In this document: positions 39,258 to 49,916 of the stretch, in pieces
How the letters are laid out: each line of letters opens with the position of its first letter
Position numbering within the stretch: position 1 is the first letter of the stretch
Origin: Chrysophaeum taylorii
Taxonomy: Eukaryota; Sar; Pelagophyceae; Pelagomonadales; Pelagomonadaceae
Assembly: GCA_029834535.1 (NCBI GenBank)
Contig: JAQMWT010000047.1
Coordinates: 62,001-126,000, forward strand
Direction of reading: 5' to 3'
Length of the DNA stretch: 64,000 bases
The notes under the pieces: model-generated
Database searches by the model: none
What the model was told of the DNA's origin: nothing
The model's input: only the letters and a program-made list of their open reading frames with translations
Translations under genes and position numbers: made by a program

Positions 39258-39560
39258 TAGGTGAACTTACTGGGACCAGGTGAACTTACTGGGGTTAGAG
39301 ATTGGGACTAGGTGAGCTGAGTGACCAGGTGAAACTGGGACCAGGTGAACATACTGGGGCTTTTAGAGTAAAGGGTTTTTAGAGTAAACTCAAAGGTTGG
39401 CGGCGCGTGCGGATCAAAGCAGCTTAGATTGGCGGAGGCGAGAGCGACGAGCTCAAAGGAGTTGGTGTGAGCTAGGTGAACTTACTGACCAGGTGAACTT
39501 ATATGAAACTTACTGGGACCAGGTGAACTTACTGGGGTTAGAGATTGGTGAACTTACTGG
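39258..39560 (+). repeat. Minisatellite: TAGGTGAACTTACTGG-type units
   Basis: The core GGTGAACTTACTGG recurs about eight times at 39258-39320 and 39473-39560. It alternates with GACCA and 'GGTTAGAGATTGGG'. An interruption at 39365-39470 carries GGGTTTTTAGAGTAAA-type repeats. Probably a decayed tandem array next to the Helitron fragment. Confidence 0.6.
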
Positions 39561-39639
39561 CCTGCACTTGTTCAAGTATAACGTCGTCATATGCAACGAT
39601 CCTCGTGAAACGGAGTTGTTCCGTTAACACCCACGAATC

Positions 39640-39855
39640 GATGAATTAGTGGCCGGTGTTAGTGGAAGGCGTGGCGGAGCGCAAGCGGGACGGCGAGGCG
39701 CGGGTTCGGGTCGGCGATGGACGGCGGTGGTCTCCCGCCTCGCTGACCGGCGGACGGTTTGTTTCGTCATCCCGAGCCGCGTGGCGGCCCGCCGTCGCTC
39801 GCCACGAAGGCGCGAGCCATGACGCGGTTTATCGCGAGCCAAAGGATGACGCAAC
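39640..39855 (+). repeat. Dispersed repeat related to 36763-36905
   Basis: Same-strand similarity over ~140 bp; see that entry. It translates to SLTGGRFVSSSRAAWRPAVA here and a near-identical string at 36800-36860. This could be a conserved transposon fragment rather than a gene. Confidence 0.5.
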
Positions 39856-39929
39856 AATTTGCATCCGAACACGAGGAACACTCACGCGAGCCTCTCGCCG
39901 GCTTTTGAGCACCGGATGGCCTCTGCACT

Positions 39930-40985
39930 CTAGCTCTTTGCCTGCTCAGCGAACAAGGTCTTCTGGAGGGACTTGGGCCGCCCGTTGCATAATAACCTTG
40001 CGTTGATGTGCTTCTTGTCGAAAGCCTCCGCCGGGTTGTTCGTACTCGTGGCAAGGAGCGCCCTGGGCCCGTCTCTCAGTGTGAGGGTGTCCGCTTCCTG
40101 TTCGTTGAGATGTTCTCGCGCGCCGATTGGCAACCTCTAGTGCCAGAAAAGCTCAATGCCACGAGAAAATTATGACTCACCCAACGGCGGCCATTAGCAA
40201 AAAGCTGGGCATGCAAAGCGTCGCTGGCCGCCTTCGTAGGCGCCTCGACAAAGCGACGGAAAATTTTGGCGTCCCCGGATTCCGCGAGCTTTGAGATGTT
40301 CTCGCTGCCGTGGTTCACTGTGAATAGGACGTATCCACGAAGAGTAGTACGTGACTAAATAGCTCATCAAAGACTTACTGCACGAGAAGCCGTCGGCAGT
40401 AGGGCGTAGGCAGCGCAGGAATCGGAATAAGACGAGGAAATCAAATGGTGCTAGCGAGGTTGCTCGCGGTGACGTGCGCTTTGAGGCCTCCCTTTCGGAA
40501 GTCCTGTATTATGACGAATCCCGGAGTGTTGTTTATCTGCGGGATGCTCTCGACGGTCATTTTTGATGACCTTGCCGATCGATTCCGCAGACGCGGTATG
40601 TTCCACCGCGAAATGGATATCATCACGAGGTGGTTGTTGGCATCACGGCCGGTCACAGAAATCATCACCTGGTTGACGACGCAGTGAGCGCCGTCAATAA
40701 AGGCGTCGGCGCTGGAGGCCCGGCTTGATCATGCGGATGGCGGCTTTCGACACGATCTGCAAAGGCGGGTGACTGCAGCGCTTCAGGCATCTTGTATTCG
40801 TCGAGGTCGAAGCTCTCGTGCCGGCTCGTGTCGAAGCCATGGCTGAACTCTTGTTCCGACTTGTGCTCAGACTAGAGGCTCTTCATGAATACCTTTACGA
40901 GATCGGCTTGTTTCGCGCCATACAACTCAACCTCATGACCGTGCGCTCGCAACGCGCGATGGAAAGCGTGCAACTCCGCCTAAGA
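39930..40985 (-). mobile_element. Decayed MULE-type DNA transposon (transposase remnant)
   Basis: On the minus strand, in order and with frame changes: GHEVELYGAKQADLVKVFMK; then FIDGAHCVVNQVMISVTGRD continuing ANNHLVMISIS (near 40700-40610); then KIFRRFVEAPTKAASDALHA (near 40250); then LLATSTNNPAEAFDKKHINA (near 40030-39970). This matches the MULE transposase plan: the first catalytic Asp in 'DGTF..G.LL.AVG.DANN..', the 'F...F' helix region, and 'TSN.AESFN..LK.AR' near the end. Stops and frameshifts make it a fossil of a DNA transposon. No terminal inverted repeats were found, though a large palindrome lies 700 bp away at 41684-42057. Confidence 0.65.
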
Positions 40986-41076
40986 GAATGAATGACAAGT
41001 GTGACCTTGATGCACGCAGGTGAAGGTTGATGTAGCCAAGTGAAATACGCACACAAAGCAAGGGTCACGAAACCAC

Positions 41077-41237
41077 AAGTTTGATCATGCAGCTACAAGT
41101 TTAATCACTAAGTTTGATCACACGGCCATAATTTTGATCAAAAAGTCACAAGTTTGATCATAAAGTCACAAGTTTGGTCACAACGTTTGATCAGAATATC
41201 ACAAGTTTGATCAGAACATTACAAGTTTGATCACACA
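41077..41237 (+). repeat. Minisatellite: ACAAGTTTGATCA-type units
   Basis: Nine or so imperfect units of ~18 bp with the core ACAAGTTTGATCA (variants AAGTTTAATCA, AATTTTGATCA, AAGTTTGGTCA). Spacers between cores vary, so it is diverged. Not a CRISPR array: the spacers are not unique-length inserts and the host is eukaryotic. Confidence 0.75.
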
Positions 41238-41683
41238 CATGCATCTACTTGCAGGACAACAGCCACAAACATGGCCTGCGCAAGACACCGCTGATACCGC
41301 GCTCTTCTCCTCGTCTCCCAAGAGCGCTAGGATGCACTTGAGCTTGGTGTTCTCGACGGATGAGAGAGTATGCTCATGGTTCGTCATCTCGTTGGGCCTT
41401 TCTTTGATGACGTTGTTGTGGGCATCTATCACACGCCTTTTCCGACTAGAGCCGCCTGACTTGCCCTCCATAGAGCCCTTGATGATGGCCGTGTCGAAGA
41501 AACCTCCGGGCTCTTCGACAAAGTTGGCCGACCAATAAAACTGCTTACGCTGCAGATCCCCGGTGTCGCGCGCGAGCCCAGCACCAACGAGAACGTCCAA
41601 CCGCTGACTAGTCTTCGTTCTTCGAACGGGAAGCTGAGCTTCCTGATTTCGTCGAGCTTGGTACCATTACTGAGACCACTATG

Positions 41684-42057
41684 GTGGAAACTCAGATCAC
41701 CCGCCCCTCTTGGCCGGACCGACAGTCTCAAAACGTGACCTCTGGAATATCCCTCTCAATAATTAAATTGTCCAACCTCGTTATGGTGCGTGCGTAAGCA
41801 CATCGGGTTGGGCGCGTGGTCGAACCACGAGTGGGATATTCGAGAGGTCACGTTTTGAGACTGTCGGTCCGGCCACGAGGGGCGGGTGATCTGAGTTTCC
41901 AATATCCCACTCGCGGTTCGACCACACGCCCAACCCGATGTGCTTACGCACGCACCATCTCGAGGTTGGGCAATTTAATTATTGAGAGGGATATTCCAGA
42001 GGTCACGTTTTGAGACTGTCGGTCCGGACAAGAGGGGCGGGTGATCTGAGTTTCCAC
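41684..42057. repeat. Long inverted repeat (157-bp arms, 60-bp loop)
   Basis: Arm 1 (41684-41840) is the near-perfect reverse complement of arm 2 (41901-42057). It starts GTGGAAACTCAGATCACCCG and ends CGAGTGGGATATT. The 60-bp loop (41841-41900: GAGGTCACGTTTTGAGAC through CTGAGTTTCC) is itself a direct copy of the outer end of arm 2. This gives three copies of the terminal 57 bp. The whole can fold into a long hairpin. It looks like a foldback or MITE-type element that has nested. It ends about 160 bp upstream of the DDX56-like start codon. Confidence 0.85.
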
Positions 42058-42215
42058 TACAGTTTGTACATTATCACCTGGTTTCTCCAGCGGCGGCACC
42101 GTCGTGCAATTATTTCTGGGATTGCACGTGCGACGTCGATGCGGCGCCTCGAGGTCGGTCTTGCCGCGAGATTTTTGTGGGCGGCGACGAGAGGGTAAGG
42201 TTGCGAGATTGGGCG

Positions 42216-44354
42216 ATGGGCTCTGATTTCGAGGATGATGATGAGAAGCCCCCGACGTGGGGCGAGCTGTGCGCGTCGCTGGAGGTGGATCGGCGCGTGC
42301 GACGCGGCATCTTGGACCTGAAGTGGGAGCGGCCGACCCTGGTCCAGCGCGCGGCGATCCCCGTGGGTCTAGAAGGGCGGGACGTGCTGATCCATGCGCG
42401 CACGGGGTCGGGAAAGACGGCGTGCTATGCCGTGCCGGTGCTCGCACGGCTGCTCAAGCACAAGGACGTCGAGGTGAGGCGCGGCGAGCAGCGGTCCGAA
42501 GTCCTGGCGGTCGTTCTGGGGCCGACGCGGGAGCTCGTCGCGCAGGCGCGCCGACAGCTGTCGGATTTGGGGGCGTACTGCGGCGACGCGGTCGGCGTCG
42601 TCGCATTGCTCGGGGAGCGCGCCGCCGACGACGCGAAGCGCGTCGCGCATAACCCGAGGCCCGATGTGTTGGTGGCGACGCCGGCCGCGCTCCACGAGGC
42701 AATAGAGGCGGCGGCGGCGACGTCGGCCGGGCATCCGCTCAGCAGACTCGGGGAGACGGTGCTCGCGTTCGTCGTCGACGAGGCCGACCTCGTGCTGAGC
42801 TTTGGATACGACGAGGACGTCGAGGCTGTGTTGGGGACTCTCGGTCTCTCGGCGGCCCGCGGCGCGGCGGCCGACCGGCCGCAGGGTTTTTTGGTGTCGG
42901 CGACGCTGGGCGACGACGTCGCGGCGCTCAAGAGGGTCGCGCTGCGCAAGGCGGCGACCGTCCGGCTCTGCGAGTCGGCGGGTGTGTTTGGCGGGGATCG
43001 CGACGACGAGGCCGCCCTCGCCCAGTACGTGGTGCCGGTCTCGAAGGACGACAAGTACCTCGTCGTCTACGTCCTCCTCAAGCTCGGCTTGCTCGAGGGT
43101 CGCGGCATCCTCTTCGTGAACGACGTCGACGAATGCTACCGCCTCAAGCTCTTCCTGGACCTCTTCTCTATCCGGTGCCTCGTCCTCAACGCCGAGCTCC
43201 CGCTCGCGAGCCGCCTCCACGCGATCGACGCCTACAATCGAGGTTACTACGACCTTCTCGTCGCCACGGACGCGGCGGTCTCCGCGCCGGCGACCAACGA
43301 CGACGACGAGGACGAGATGGCCTCGTCGTCGTCGAAAAAGAAGAAGAAAAAGAAGAAAAGCAAGGAAGAGGAGCCGAAGAGCGATGATGCGTACGGAGTG
43401 GCGCGCGGCATCGACTTCCGGAACGTGAGCTGGGTGCTGAACGTGGACTTCCCGCGGACTCGGTCGTCGTACACGCACCGCGTCGGGAGGACGGCGCGCG
43501 CCGGCGCGAGGGGGACAGCGCTGTCGCTCGTCGCCCCCAGCGACGCGAGCTTCCTCGAGGCCGTGCGTGCGGACCAGCCCCCCGTCCGCCTCGCCGCGCT
43601 CGCGACGGGCGGCGCCTGCTCGGTGGTCGCTGCTCTGGGGACTCAGGGCGTCGACGCGACGCGCGTCGCGCAGCCCGTCGACCTCGCCTTCGACGCGGGA
43701 GCTTGCGAGCCTTTCCGATACCGCGTCGCCGACGTCAAGCGCGGGGTCACGCGCGCCGCCGTGCGCGAGGCCCGCGCGGCCGAGCTCCGGAAGGAGCTCC
43801 TCAACTCGAAGCAGCTCGAGGCCCACTTCGCCCAGAACCCGAACGACCTCGACTTCCTCAAGCGAGACCGCATCGAGCTCCACGTGCGCCGCGACCTCGT
43901 CGCCGAAAATGTCAAGAAAGTCCCCTCTTACCTCGTCCCCCAGGCCCTCAAAGCCGTGGGTGCCCAGCCCCGCCAGTCCTTTAAAAGAAAGAAAACCAGC
44001 CACCGCGCCGGCGTCAAGCGCAAGAAGGGCCAGCCCGACCAGTCCCGCCGTAAGGACAACGACCCCCTCCAGACCTTCGACGCCTCGGGCCTCAGAAATC
44101 TGGGAGACGCCGATGCCAAACTCGCCCCTAAAAAAAACAAGGCCACACCCAACGCGGCGGCGGCGGCGGCACGACCGACTGCGAAGGTATTTTCCGATTC
44201 CGATCTCGCCGCCGCCGACGGTCCGCTCTCCAACCGCGCCAAGTGGAAACAGCAGCACAAAAAAGGGTCCTGGGCCAAGAACCCGAAAACCTCCAAGCGG
44301 CCAAAAAAGTTCGCCCGCGGCGACAGCCAGGCCTTCCGACGGAAAAAGATCTAA
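42216..44354 (+). CDS. DDX56: DEAD-box RNA helicase DDX56 / Dbp9 (ribosome biogenesis)
   Basis: 712 residues from ATG 42216 (a longer frame would need a GTG). Helicase motifs in order: Q motif WERPTLVQRAAIPVGLEGRD, I ARTGSGKT, Ia GPTRELVAQ, Ib TPAAL, II VVDEADLVLSFGYDED, III LVSATLGDDV, IV ILFVNDVDECYRLKLFLDLF, V region YDLLVATDAAV and RGIDFRNVSWVLNVD, VI THRVGRTARAG. DEAD is conserved as DEAD in DEADLVLSFGY, and the LSFGYDED and FVNDVDECYRLKLFL stretches are diagnostic of the DDX56/Dbp9 subfamily. A Lys/Ser-rich insert sits between motifs V and VI, as in relatives. The basic C-terminus (KRKKTSHRAGVKRKKG) fits nucleolar targeting. Family role: assembly of the large ribosomal subunit. Confidence 0.93.
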   Translation: MGSDFEDDDEKPPTWGELCASLEVDRRVRRGILDLKWERPTLVQRAAIPVGLEGRDVLIHARTGSGKTACYAVPVLARLLKHKDVEVRRGEQRSEVLAVVLGPTRELVAQARRQLSDLGAYCGDAVGVVALLGERAADDAKRVAHNPRPDVLVATPAALHEAIEAAAATSAGHPLSRLGETVLAFVVDEADLVLSFGYDEDVEAVLGTLGLSAARGAAADRPQGFLVSATLGDDVAALKRVALRKAATVRLCESAGVFGGDRDDEAALAQYVVPVSKDDKYLVVYVLLKLGLLEGRGILFVNDVDECYRLKLFLDLFSIRCLVLNAELPLASRLHAIDAYNRGYYDLLVATDAAVSAPATNDDDEDEMASSSSKKKKKKKKSKEEEPKSDDAYGVARGIDFRNVSWVLNVDFPRTRSSYTHRVGRTARAGARGTALSLVAPSDASFLEAVRADQPPVRLAALATGGACSVVAALGTQGVDATRVAQPVDLAFDAGACEPFRYRVADVKRGVTRAAVREARAAELRKELLNSKQLEAHFAQNPNDLDFLKRDRIELHVRRDLVAENVKKVPSYLVPQALKAVGAQPRQSFKRKKTSHRAGVKRKKGQPDQSRRKDNDPLQTFDASGLRNLGDADAKLAPKKNKATPNAAAAAARPTAKVFSDSDLAAADGPLSNRAKWKQQHKKGSWAKNPKTSKRPKKFARGDSQAFRRKKI

Positions 44355-46352
44355 TTATAACCGTCGTGCGCCGCGCGAGTCCGTGGGGTTTTTTTCCGCC
44401 TTGGTGGTGGACGTCCACGGTGTGGTTTGAGTCATGGACGTGACGAGCCAAAATAGCAAAGTTGCTGAGCAAAACGCGAGAACAGAATGGGGCCATCGTC
44501 GTGGCTCCTCGATGAAGAACGCCGCCGCCGCCGCTTCGTTGAGCTCGTCGGCGTGCTCGGGAAGGGCGCGGAGAGTCTCATCGCTAGCTAACGATGATGC
44601 CCGAGGACTCAGAAGACGCCGCCATCTTTCTTGCCGACAAAGACGGCCACCATAATAATAATCATCGAGCAGCCAACAAGGCGCGTTTAGGGAATTCGAC
44701 AAGGAGGCAGAGATACAGAGTCTCGCTGCTCCCGAGGTTGGATCTGAACTCCGAAGCGAGGACTACACTATGTTTACAGCTGCGTATACTGTCCGGTAGG
44801 AGGGTGGGGTCTCGCCCGGTCTTCTCGACGATCTTTGGGTACCTGTGGTGGTTGAGTCGCAGGGTCTTGACCTTGAGGCGAATGGGCCGGTTCTAGGCGG
44901 TCTATGAGCAGCTTTTTTCGGGACTCTCGGAACGCAGGAAAGTCGGTGAACCGCGACGAGGGTCTCTGCGCTCTCACCCATCGTCCGCAATAAGCAACCA
45001 AGGAGGAGTTGAGGGTGAAGGGACCTGCTCAAAGCATCTTCTAATTTTTCGACAGCATTGTTTCCCTCCACGCAGCAGCCATAAGCTCGTTTCAGGTTCA
45101 AGGTCTCTTAGAAGCCGTTCCCAAGTGGCCGCACACAATAGCGTGGGGTGTCTGCTTTGCACGGAGAGCGATATGCCGCGTGAATTCTGTTTTCTGCCAA
45201 ACGGCCCGGCAGCAAGCAGCTTCGGCGGATTTGGCAGGCAGCAACACCAGCAGCCAAGCAGGCAGCAAAGCGCGCCTGGTGATTGGCCTCGGTGGAGGTG
45301 ATCTGGTCGTGCTGGGCTTCGAATTGGGCTTGCTGCCGGTTTTGCTCTGCGAGGACCTCGTCGAGTCGACGCTGCTGCCCTTCTCGTGGTCGCATCACCT
45401 CCACCGACGTTCGCTGCAACGAGAGTTCGGCATGGACGTCAGCGAGAAGAGTGGACGCTGCGGGATCCATTCCGGCCTTTGTTAGCTGCTCTTGAGGCCT
45501 TCTTTCTCCTCGTCGGTTCACTTGAGCTGGGCCTCAAGATCCTTAATTATCATTTTCACCAGGCGAGAAATCACTCGGGAGTCGTCGCCGTCACCGCGAT
45601 TTCCCACATTCAGCTCAGAAGCAGGGGCTCTATCTAGCCGACACGATAGCACGCGATCAACCCTTGCTGCCTAATTTTTTTTTGGGCGAATTCCCATCGA
45701 CGACACAAGATTTTCCTCCTCCGAGGTCGTCCTTACGATCATTAAAACAAGGATGATCGTAGAGTCGCAGAGTAGTCTACGACAGCGATAACATAGAAGA
45801 CGCACAGGAACTAGGGCGCAGAAGATAGAGATGAGATAAAGCAAGGAATGAGAAGGGGGGGGGGTGGAAGAACGAAGAAAGAGCGGGTGAGGGCAATTAC
45901 TGCTGCGGCGTCGCCTCCCGAGGTTGCATCCTAACCTCGGCCGGGGGGACCCTCATCTCTTCGCCTGCCCAACGGCTCGGCGATGACCCTGATTAGGCCT
46001 CGGGGTACGTCCGCCTTCCATACTTTCGAACGACTTTAGTGTCTCTAGATGTCGACTCCTAAGAGGGGGGTACCCGTGTGTGGGGGGTGTGTGTGGGGAG
46101 CATGAAGGACGTGGGTGGGTTTGTGGGGTATGAGGGATGTGCCTGAGGGTAAGTGTGTGGGGCATGAAGGATGTGGGTGACTTTAGTGTCTCTCTCCCCA
46201 GACTTGCAGACCTCCTTGCAAAATACCCTAACTAACCTCCTCCGTCGAGGAGGCTAGGTTGGTGTACTCGACCGGGATCGACAACGCGGTGCTGAGTAGA
46301 CCGAGTTCAGCTGGCGCCCGCTGTCCGCGTCGGCTTCGGTAGTAGACGAGAT
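44355..46352. other. Intergenic region, 2 kb, mostly non-coding with repeats
   Basis: No strong gene. A minus frame at 45108-45521 is rich in Gln, Glu and Arg (NRQQAQFEAQHDQ) and coiled-coil-like, but matches nothing I know. A possible short plus gene starts at 44597 (MPEDSEDAAIFLADKDGH, then a segment EFDKEAEIQSLAAPEVG in another frame). It would need an intron that I could not place, so it is not called. 46038-46180 is the GT-rich dispersed repeat also seen at 5207-5315. G-runs occur at 45858-45866. Confidence 0.45.
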
Positions 46353-46928
46353 ATGGAGCGGCGGGAGTACAAGTATGTGAGCGTTATGACCTCCTCGACG
46401 CAGCGGTACGAAGATCCGTTCGCCGGGTCGACAGGGCTCGAAGTGTGGCGCGGTGCCGAGATGCTGAGTCGTTATCTCGAGGCGAACCCCGTGACCGGGC
46501 GCGTCGTAGAACTCGGGGCTGGCACGGGTCTGCCCGGCCTGACCGCGGCGAAACTCGGCGCCCGCGTGACCCTCACCGACCAAGACCCGCAGGTTCTCGA
46601 GTTGCTGCGACATAACGTCCAAGTCAACGGACTCGACGTTGACGTGCGGCGAGTTGTGTTTGGCGATGCGATCGACGCCGACGTCGTTCTCGCCGCGGAT
46701 ATACTATATCTGACGCGACAAGTCAAACCGCTCCGCCAAACGTTGCGCGTCGTCGACGATGGCGCCGAGTGTCTGTTCGCGCACGAGATGCGAAGAACGT
46801 GGCACCGCGGGGGACAGGACGAGACGGACGAGGTCTGGGACGCCTTTCGCCGGCAATGCGACGGACTTACGTTTCGGGTGCTCGAGTCAAACGAACAACT
46901 ACACCTCTTCAAAATCACGTCGTCGTAG
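46353..46928 (+). CDS. METTL21-type lysine methyltransferase (Methyltransf_16 family)
   Basis: 191 residues from ATG 46353. The protein has the family layout: TGLEVWRGAEMLSRYL (the 'G...W.....L..YL' entry), SAM-binding motif I VVELGAGTGLPGLTAAKLGA (residues ~50-70), acidic post-I VTLTDQDPQVLELLRHNVQV, and VVLAADILYL (the post-motif D/E-x-x-Y-like element). The family methylates lysines of chaperones, elongation factors and other proteins (METTL21A-D, VCP-KMT, eEF2KMT). Which one cannot be assigned. Length fits the small members (~200-240). Confidence 0.85.
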   Translation: MERREYKYVSVMTSSTQRYEDPFAGSTGLEVWRGAEMLSRYLEANPVTGRVVELGAGTGLPGLTAAKLGARVTLTDQDPQVLELLRHNVQVNGLDVDVRRVVFGDAIDADVVLAADILYLTRQVKPLRQTLRVVDDGAECLFAHEMRRTWHRGGQDETDEVWDAFRRQCDGLTFRVLESNEQLHLFKITSS

Positions 46929-48363
46929 TACCTTCGTCGCGCGACGCGACGACGGTCGGGAGGTTACATTGATGGGGCCGGGTTTTAGGGGCCGATCGAC
47001 GTTGTCGTGTGACGGTTGTGGCACGTCTAATGCACGGACCCCTGTGGCGGGCATTTCACATCGCCCTTGGAACAACTAGTGCCCTCTCTCGTACGGCGCC
47101 GCGAGGTCTCGTCCGCTTTTCTAATTTTGGCTAGCTCCAGCACCCTCTTGCTCGACTTGCTTGTTGCGTTGATTGGGCAGGCAGATTGCGATTGTGATTA
47201 CACGAGGCCGTGGATGAAAGGCAGTACTGTACTAGTATCCTGCCTGCCTGCCTGCCTGCTTGCAAACGGGCGGGAAGTGCGGCTATAACGTTTCTGTCAT
47301 CACGCTCGAGTAGGCGAAAAAAAGTTGCGGCGGTTTACGTTGTGCCCCACGAGGACCCAAAATGGATCCGCGGGCTCAGACTAGAGAATATGACGGGTGT
47401 CCTCCATACGTTGCCACAAGCAAATTTTTTTTACGCACTCATTTTATTAGGAGGAATGAAGCCCGCCTCTCACAGGCAAGCGCTGGTTGGACTCGATTGC
47501 GCGAATAGGTAACGATGGTGCAATTAGACCATTGAGCTTTTACGCGGCTTTGCCCCAATCCCAGCATGCCTCGGAGGAGCACCGTACCGACGACACTCCC
47601 GATGCACTGGAGTGGAGAGCTGTGGAGGGTCATTGTACCGGCGTACGCCGGTGCGTCCACAAGGCTTTAAAAACCGAGGGGCCCATAGTGAAGAAAGGGA
47701 AAGAGGAGAGCGACGCAGCTTCTGCATTTGCGAGTCTGGTGACAGACAACTTGTCTTTTTCGCGCAAATTATTGTTATAATTACTGATAATTTTGCATGC
47801 ACCGGCGGATTATTTTAGTTATTGCCCTAGTTTACCAGGACTGGTGCGCCGGGGCCTCATGAATCCTGAGCCTTGCGAGGGCATCCGCCCTCCCGGCGTA
47901 GGTAGGTTGGCACCTGTTCGCCTGTTCCCGGGCGGGCCGGTTAGCAGCCGGAACGTTCGCAGTTGGACGGGGTATGGCCGGGGGGCGCAGAGCAGACGGA
48001 AGGTTATCGACGAGTTGGTTGTGTCAGTCACATCGCGGTCTCCTCGTCGCAAGGCGAGAAGCCTGATGATCACTCTCCGCCGACCCACCTATCGGCGCCC
48101 CTCGTCTACAGACCCGTGGTTCCGGACTGGCACCTGTCGGTCCGGCGTGGCTCCCATGCTCGGGAGAGGTCTGAAGTTAGTTGTAGTTAGGTGCGCCGGG
48201 GCATATGCTGCTGCTGCGGAGCCGCGCTGGCACCGAGGCATTTATTTTCGGTGCCGAGCATCAACTGCATTTCGAAGAACGCGAGTAATTTATAGTACCT
48301 TCGTCATCGTGCTCACACCTCTAGAAGCATGCGGAGGAAATTAAATATACTTTAGAAACTAAG

Positions 48364-48400
<37 letters not shown>

Positions 48401-48407
48401 AGAAGCC
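46929..48407. other. Intergenic region, 1.5 kb
   Basis: Nothing coding is convincing. The stretch 47830-48190 is GC-rich and could be structured RNA, but I see no known RNA family (no tRNA-like arms, no rRNA). A (GAC)n microsatellite lies at 48366-48401, just past the end of the TauE/SafE gene. The methyltransferase and the permease converge on this region. Confidence 0.4.
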
Positions 48408-49916
48408 TCAAAATGCGCCGGGCCCTTTATCATCATCCGTATTCGATGAGCTCGCAGGCGGGAGTGGTAGAAGAACGAGGTCGGCGTCTACGCCGCCGCC
48501 GCCAAGTCGGCGGTGGTCGTCTTTAGCGTCGTCGGCCTCGACGCCGGCCCAGCCGTCGTCGGACCAGGGCGGTTTCTCTTCCGCCTCGAGCTCGATTCTC
48601 GAGTTACGTTGGATCAACCGCTCTCCGACGAACTGCAAAACGTAAAATGTGATGAGACCGGCGACAAAGATGACGGCGGAGGACCAGCAGAGATGTACCG
48701 GCTCGCAGTCGGGTCCGTTTTTTCCGCCGCGCTTGTGGCACTTGGTGTGCGTCCAGGGCCTCACGACATAGAGGGCCCCCGCAAGCTGAACAGTGTCGGT
48801 GATGTAGATAAAGGCCGCGAGCACGAGGCGGTGGACGTAGCTTCCGATAACAGAGCCGAGCGGCGCGCCGACGACGACGATCGGCGCGCAGACGACGAAG
48901 AATTCCCAAGCTAAACCTTCGAGGCCCTCGCGCATGCCCCACTTGGAGTAGCACATCGCGACGACGGTGTTGATGGCCATCAGGACGACCGAGGTCGGGG
49001 TGGCCGTCTTCTCCGAAATTCGGAAGAGCAGCGTCAGAACAGAAAACGAACAAATGTCGATTCCAGAGCCGGCGATAGAGGTAAAAATTCCCCCGAGAAA
49101 CCCAGCAGCTATCAAGATCAACGCCTTCCAGTTCAACACGAGGGCCAACCAGCGGTTTGCCACGAGATCGGCGCTGCGCCAGATGTTGGGAAGATGGGGG
49201 GGGTCGAGCACGACGTAGACCTTGCGGCCGTAGATCCGGTTCAAGAAGAAGAGCGAGGCCGCGAACGATCCCCAGATAACTACGAAGTACATCTTCGCGT
49301 AAGGCGGCGTCAGCTCGGGCGACACCTCCTCGAGTCCGTAGATCACCCCAGCGACCCCGCCGATCGTGCAGTACACGACCGACTTCCATTCGATCTGGAC
49401 GCGCATGAAGACGATAACGAACGCCGCCGCCGTCATCCCGACCGACTGGATCATGAAGCTAAAATGCTTCGCGACCACGGGCTTGATGTCGAAGATGAGC
49501 GTCATCACCGGAAAAGCGACGGACGCTCCGCCCTCGCTTGTCATCCCGGCGACCATTGACCCAAAGATCATCGTCACCGACATGTACCACGGCGCCGTGT
49601 CCTCCTTGCCTAGGAGTCCCTTATCGATCCATCGCTCCTTCTTCCCCGAGTAGTTCACGAACTTGTGGAAGCTCTTGTACTTGATGAAGCACGTCCACCA
49701 CACCGCGTGCACGATCGTGAATGGAATCAGCACCGCGATTATCTTGCGATACCGCACGCTCACGCGGCCACTTTCAACTTCGTCCTGGAGCCTCCGATCC
49801 AGTTTCTGGCCCTCGCACAAGTACCTTCGCCAAAATCCCACGCACCACCCCTCCTTTTCCTCCACCTCCTCTCTCACGTCGTCGTCGTCGTCCACGACTT
49901 TCAGGCTCACCTCCAT
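48408..49916 (-). CDS. TauE/SafE-family anion permease
   Basis: 502 residues from ATG 49916, single exon. About nine hydrophobic segments are seen. The two family repeats read AGMTSEGGASVAFPVMTLIF (near residue 115) and GGIFTSIAGSGIDICSFSVL with ISEKTATPTSVVLMAINT (near residue 290). The family (sulfite exporter TauE/SafE) moves sulfite, sulfonates and other organic anions across membranes. Here the N-terminus is cytosolic and acidic (poly-Asp from a GTC repeat). The C-terminal tail is Asp/Gly-rich with no domain. The substrate is not known; sulfite or a sulfonate is the family expectation. Confidence 0.87.
   Translation of the reverse strand: MEVSLKVVDDDDDVREEVEEKEGWCVGFWRRYLCEGQKLDRRLQDEVESGRVSVRYRKIIAVLIPFTIVHAVWWTCFIKYKSFHKFVNYSGKKERWIDKGLLGKEDTAPWYMSVTMIFGSMVAGMTSEGGASVAFPVMTLIFDIKPVVAKHFSFMIQSVGMTAAAFVIVFMRVQIEWKSVVYCTIGGVAGVIYGLEEVSPELTPPYAKMYFVVIWGSFAASLFFLNRIYGRKVYVVLDPPHLPNIWRSADLVANRWLALVLNWKALILIAAGFLGGIFTSIAGSGIDICSFSVLTLLFRISEKTATPTSVVLMAINTVVAMCYSKWGMREGLEGLAWEFFVVCAPIVVVGAPLGSVIGSYVHRLVLAAFIYITDTVQLAGALYVVRPWTHTKCHKRGGKNGPDCEPVHLCWSSAVIFVAGLITFYVLQFVGERLIQRNSRIELEAEEKPPWSDDGWAGVEADDAKDDHRRLGGGGVDADLVLLPLPPASSSNTDDDKGPGAF

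Noticed and set aside
41077-41237. CRISPR-like array
   Set aside because: Units are imperfect, spacers are not unique and of equal length, and no cas genes exist; the genome is eukaryotic.
42369-44258. 629-codon minus-strand frame
   Set aside because: Opposite the DDX56/Dbp9 helicase, whose motif series is complete.
45108-45521. 137-codon minus frame with Gln-rich coiled coil
   Set aside because: Composition only; no family resemblance and no conserved context. Kept as part of the intergenic note.
47830-48190. Possible structured RNA or rRNA fragment
   Set aside because: GC-rich, but I could not find a clover-leaf, a 5S-like pattern or any snRNA Sm site.
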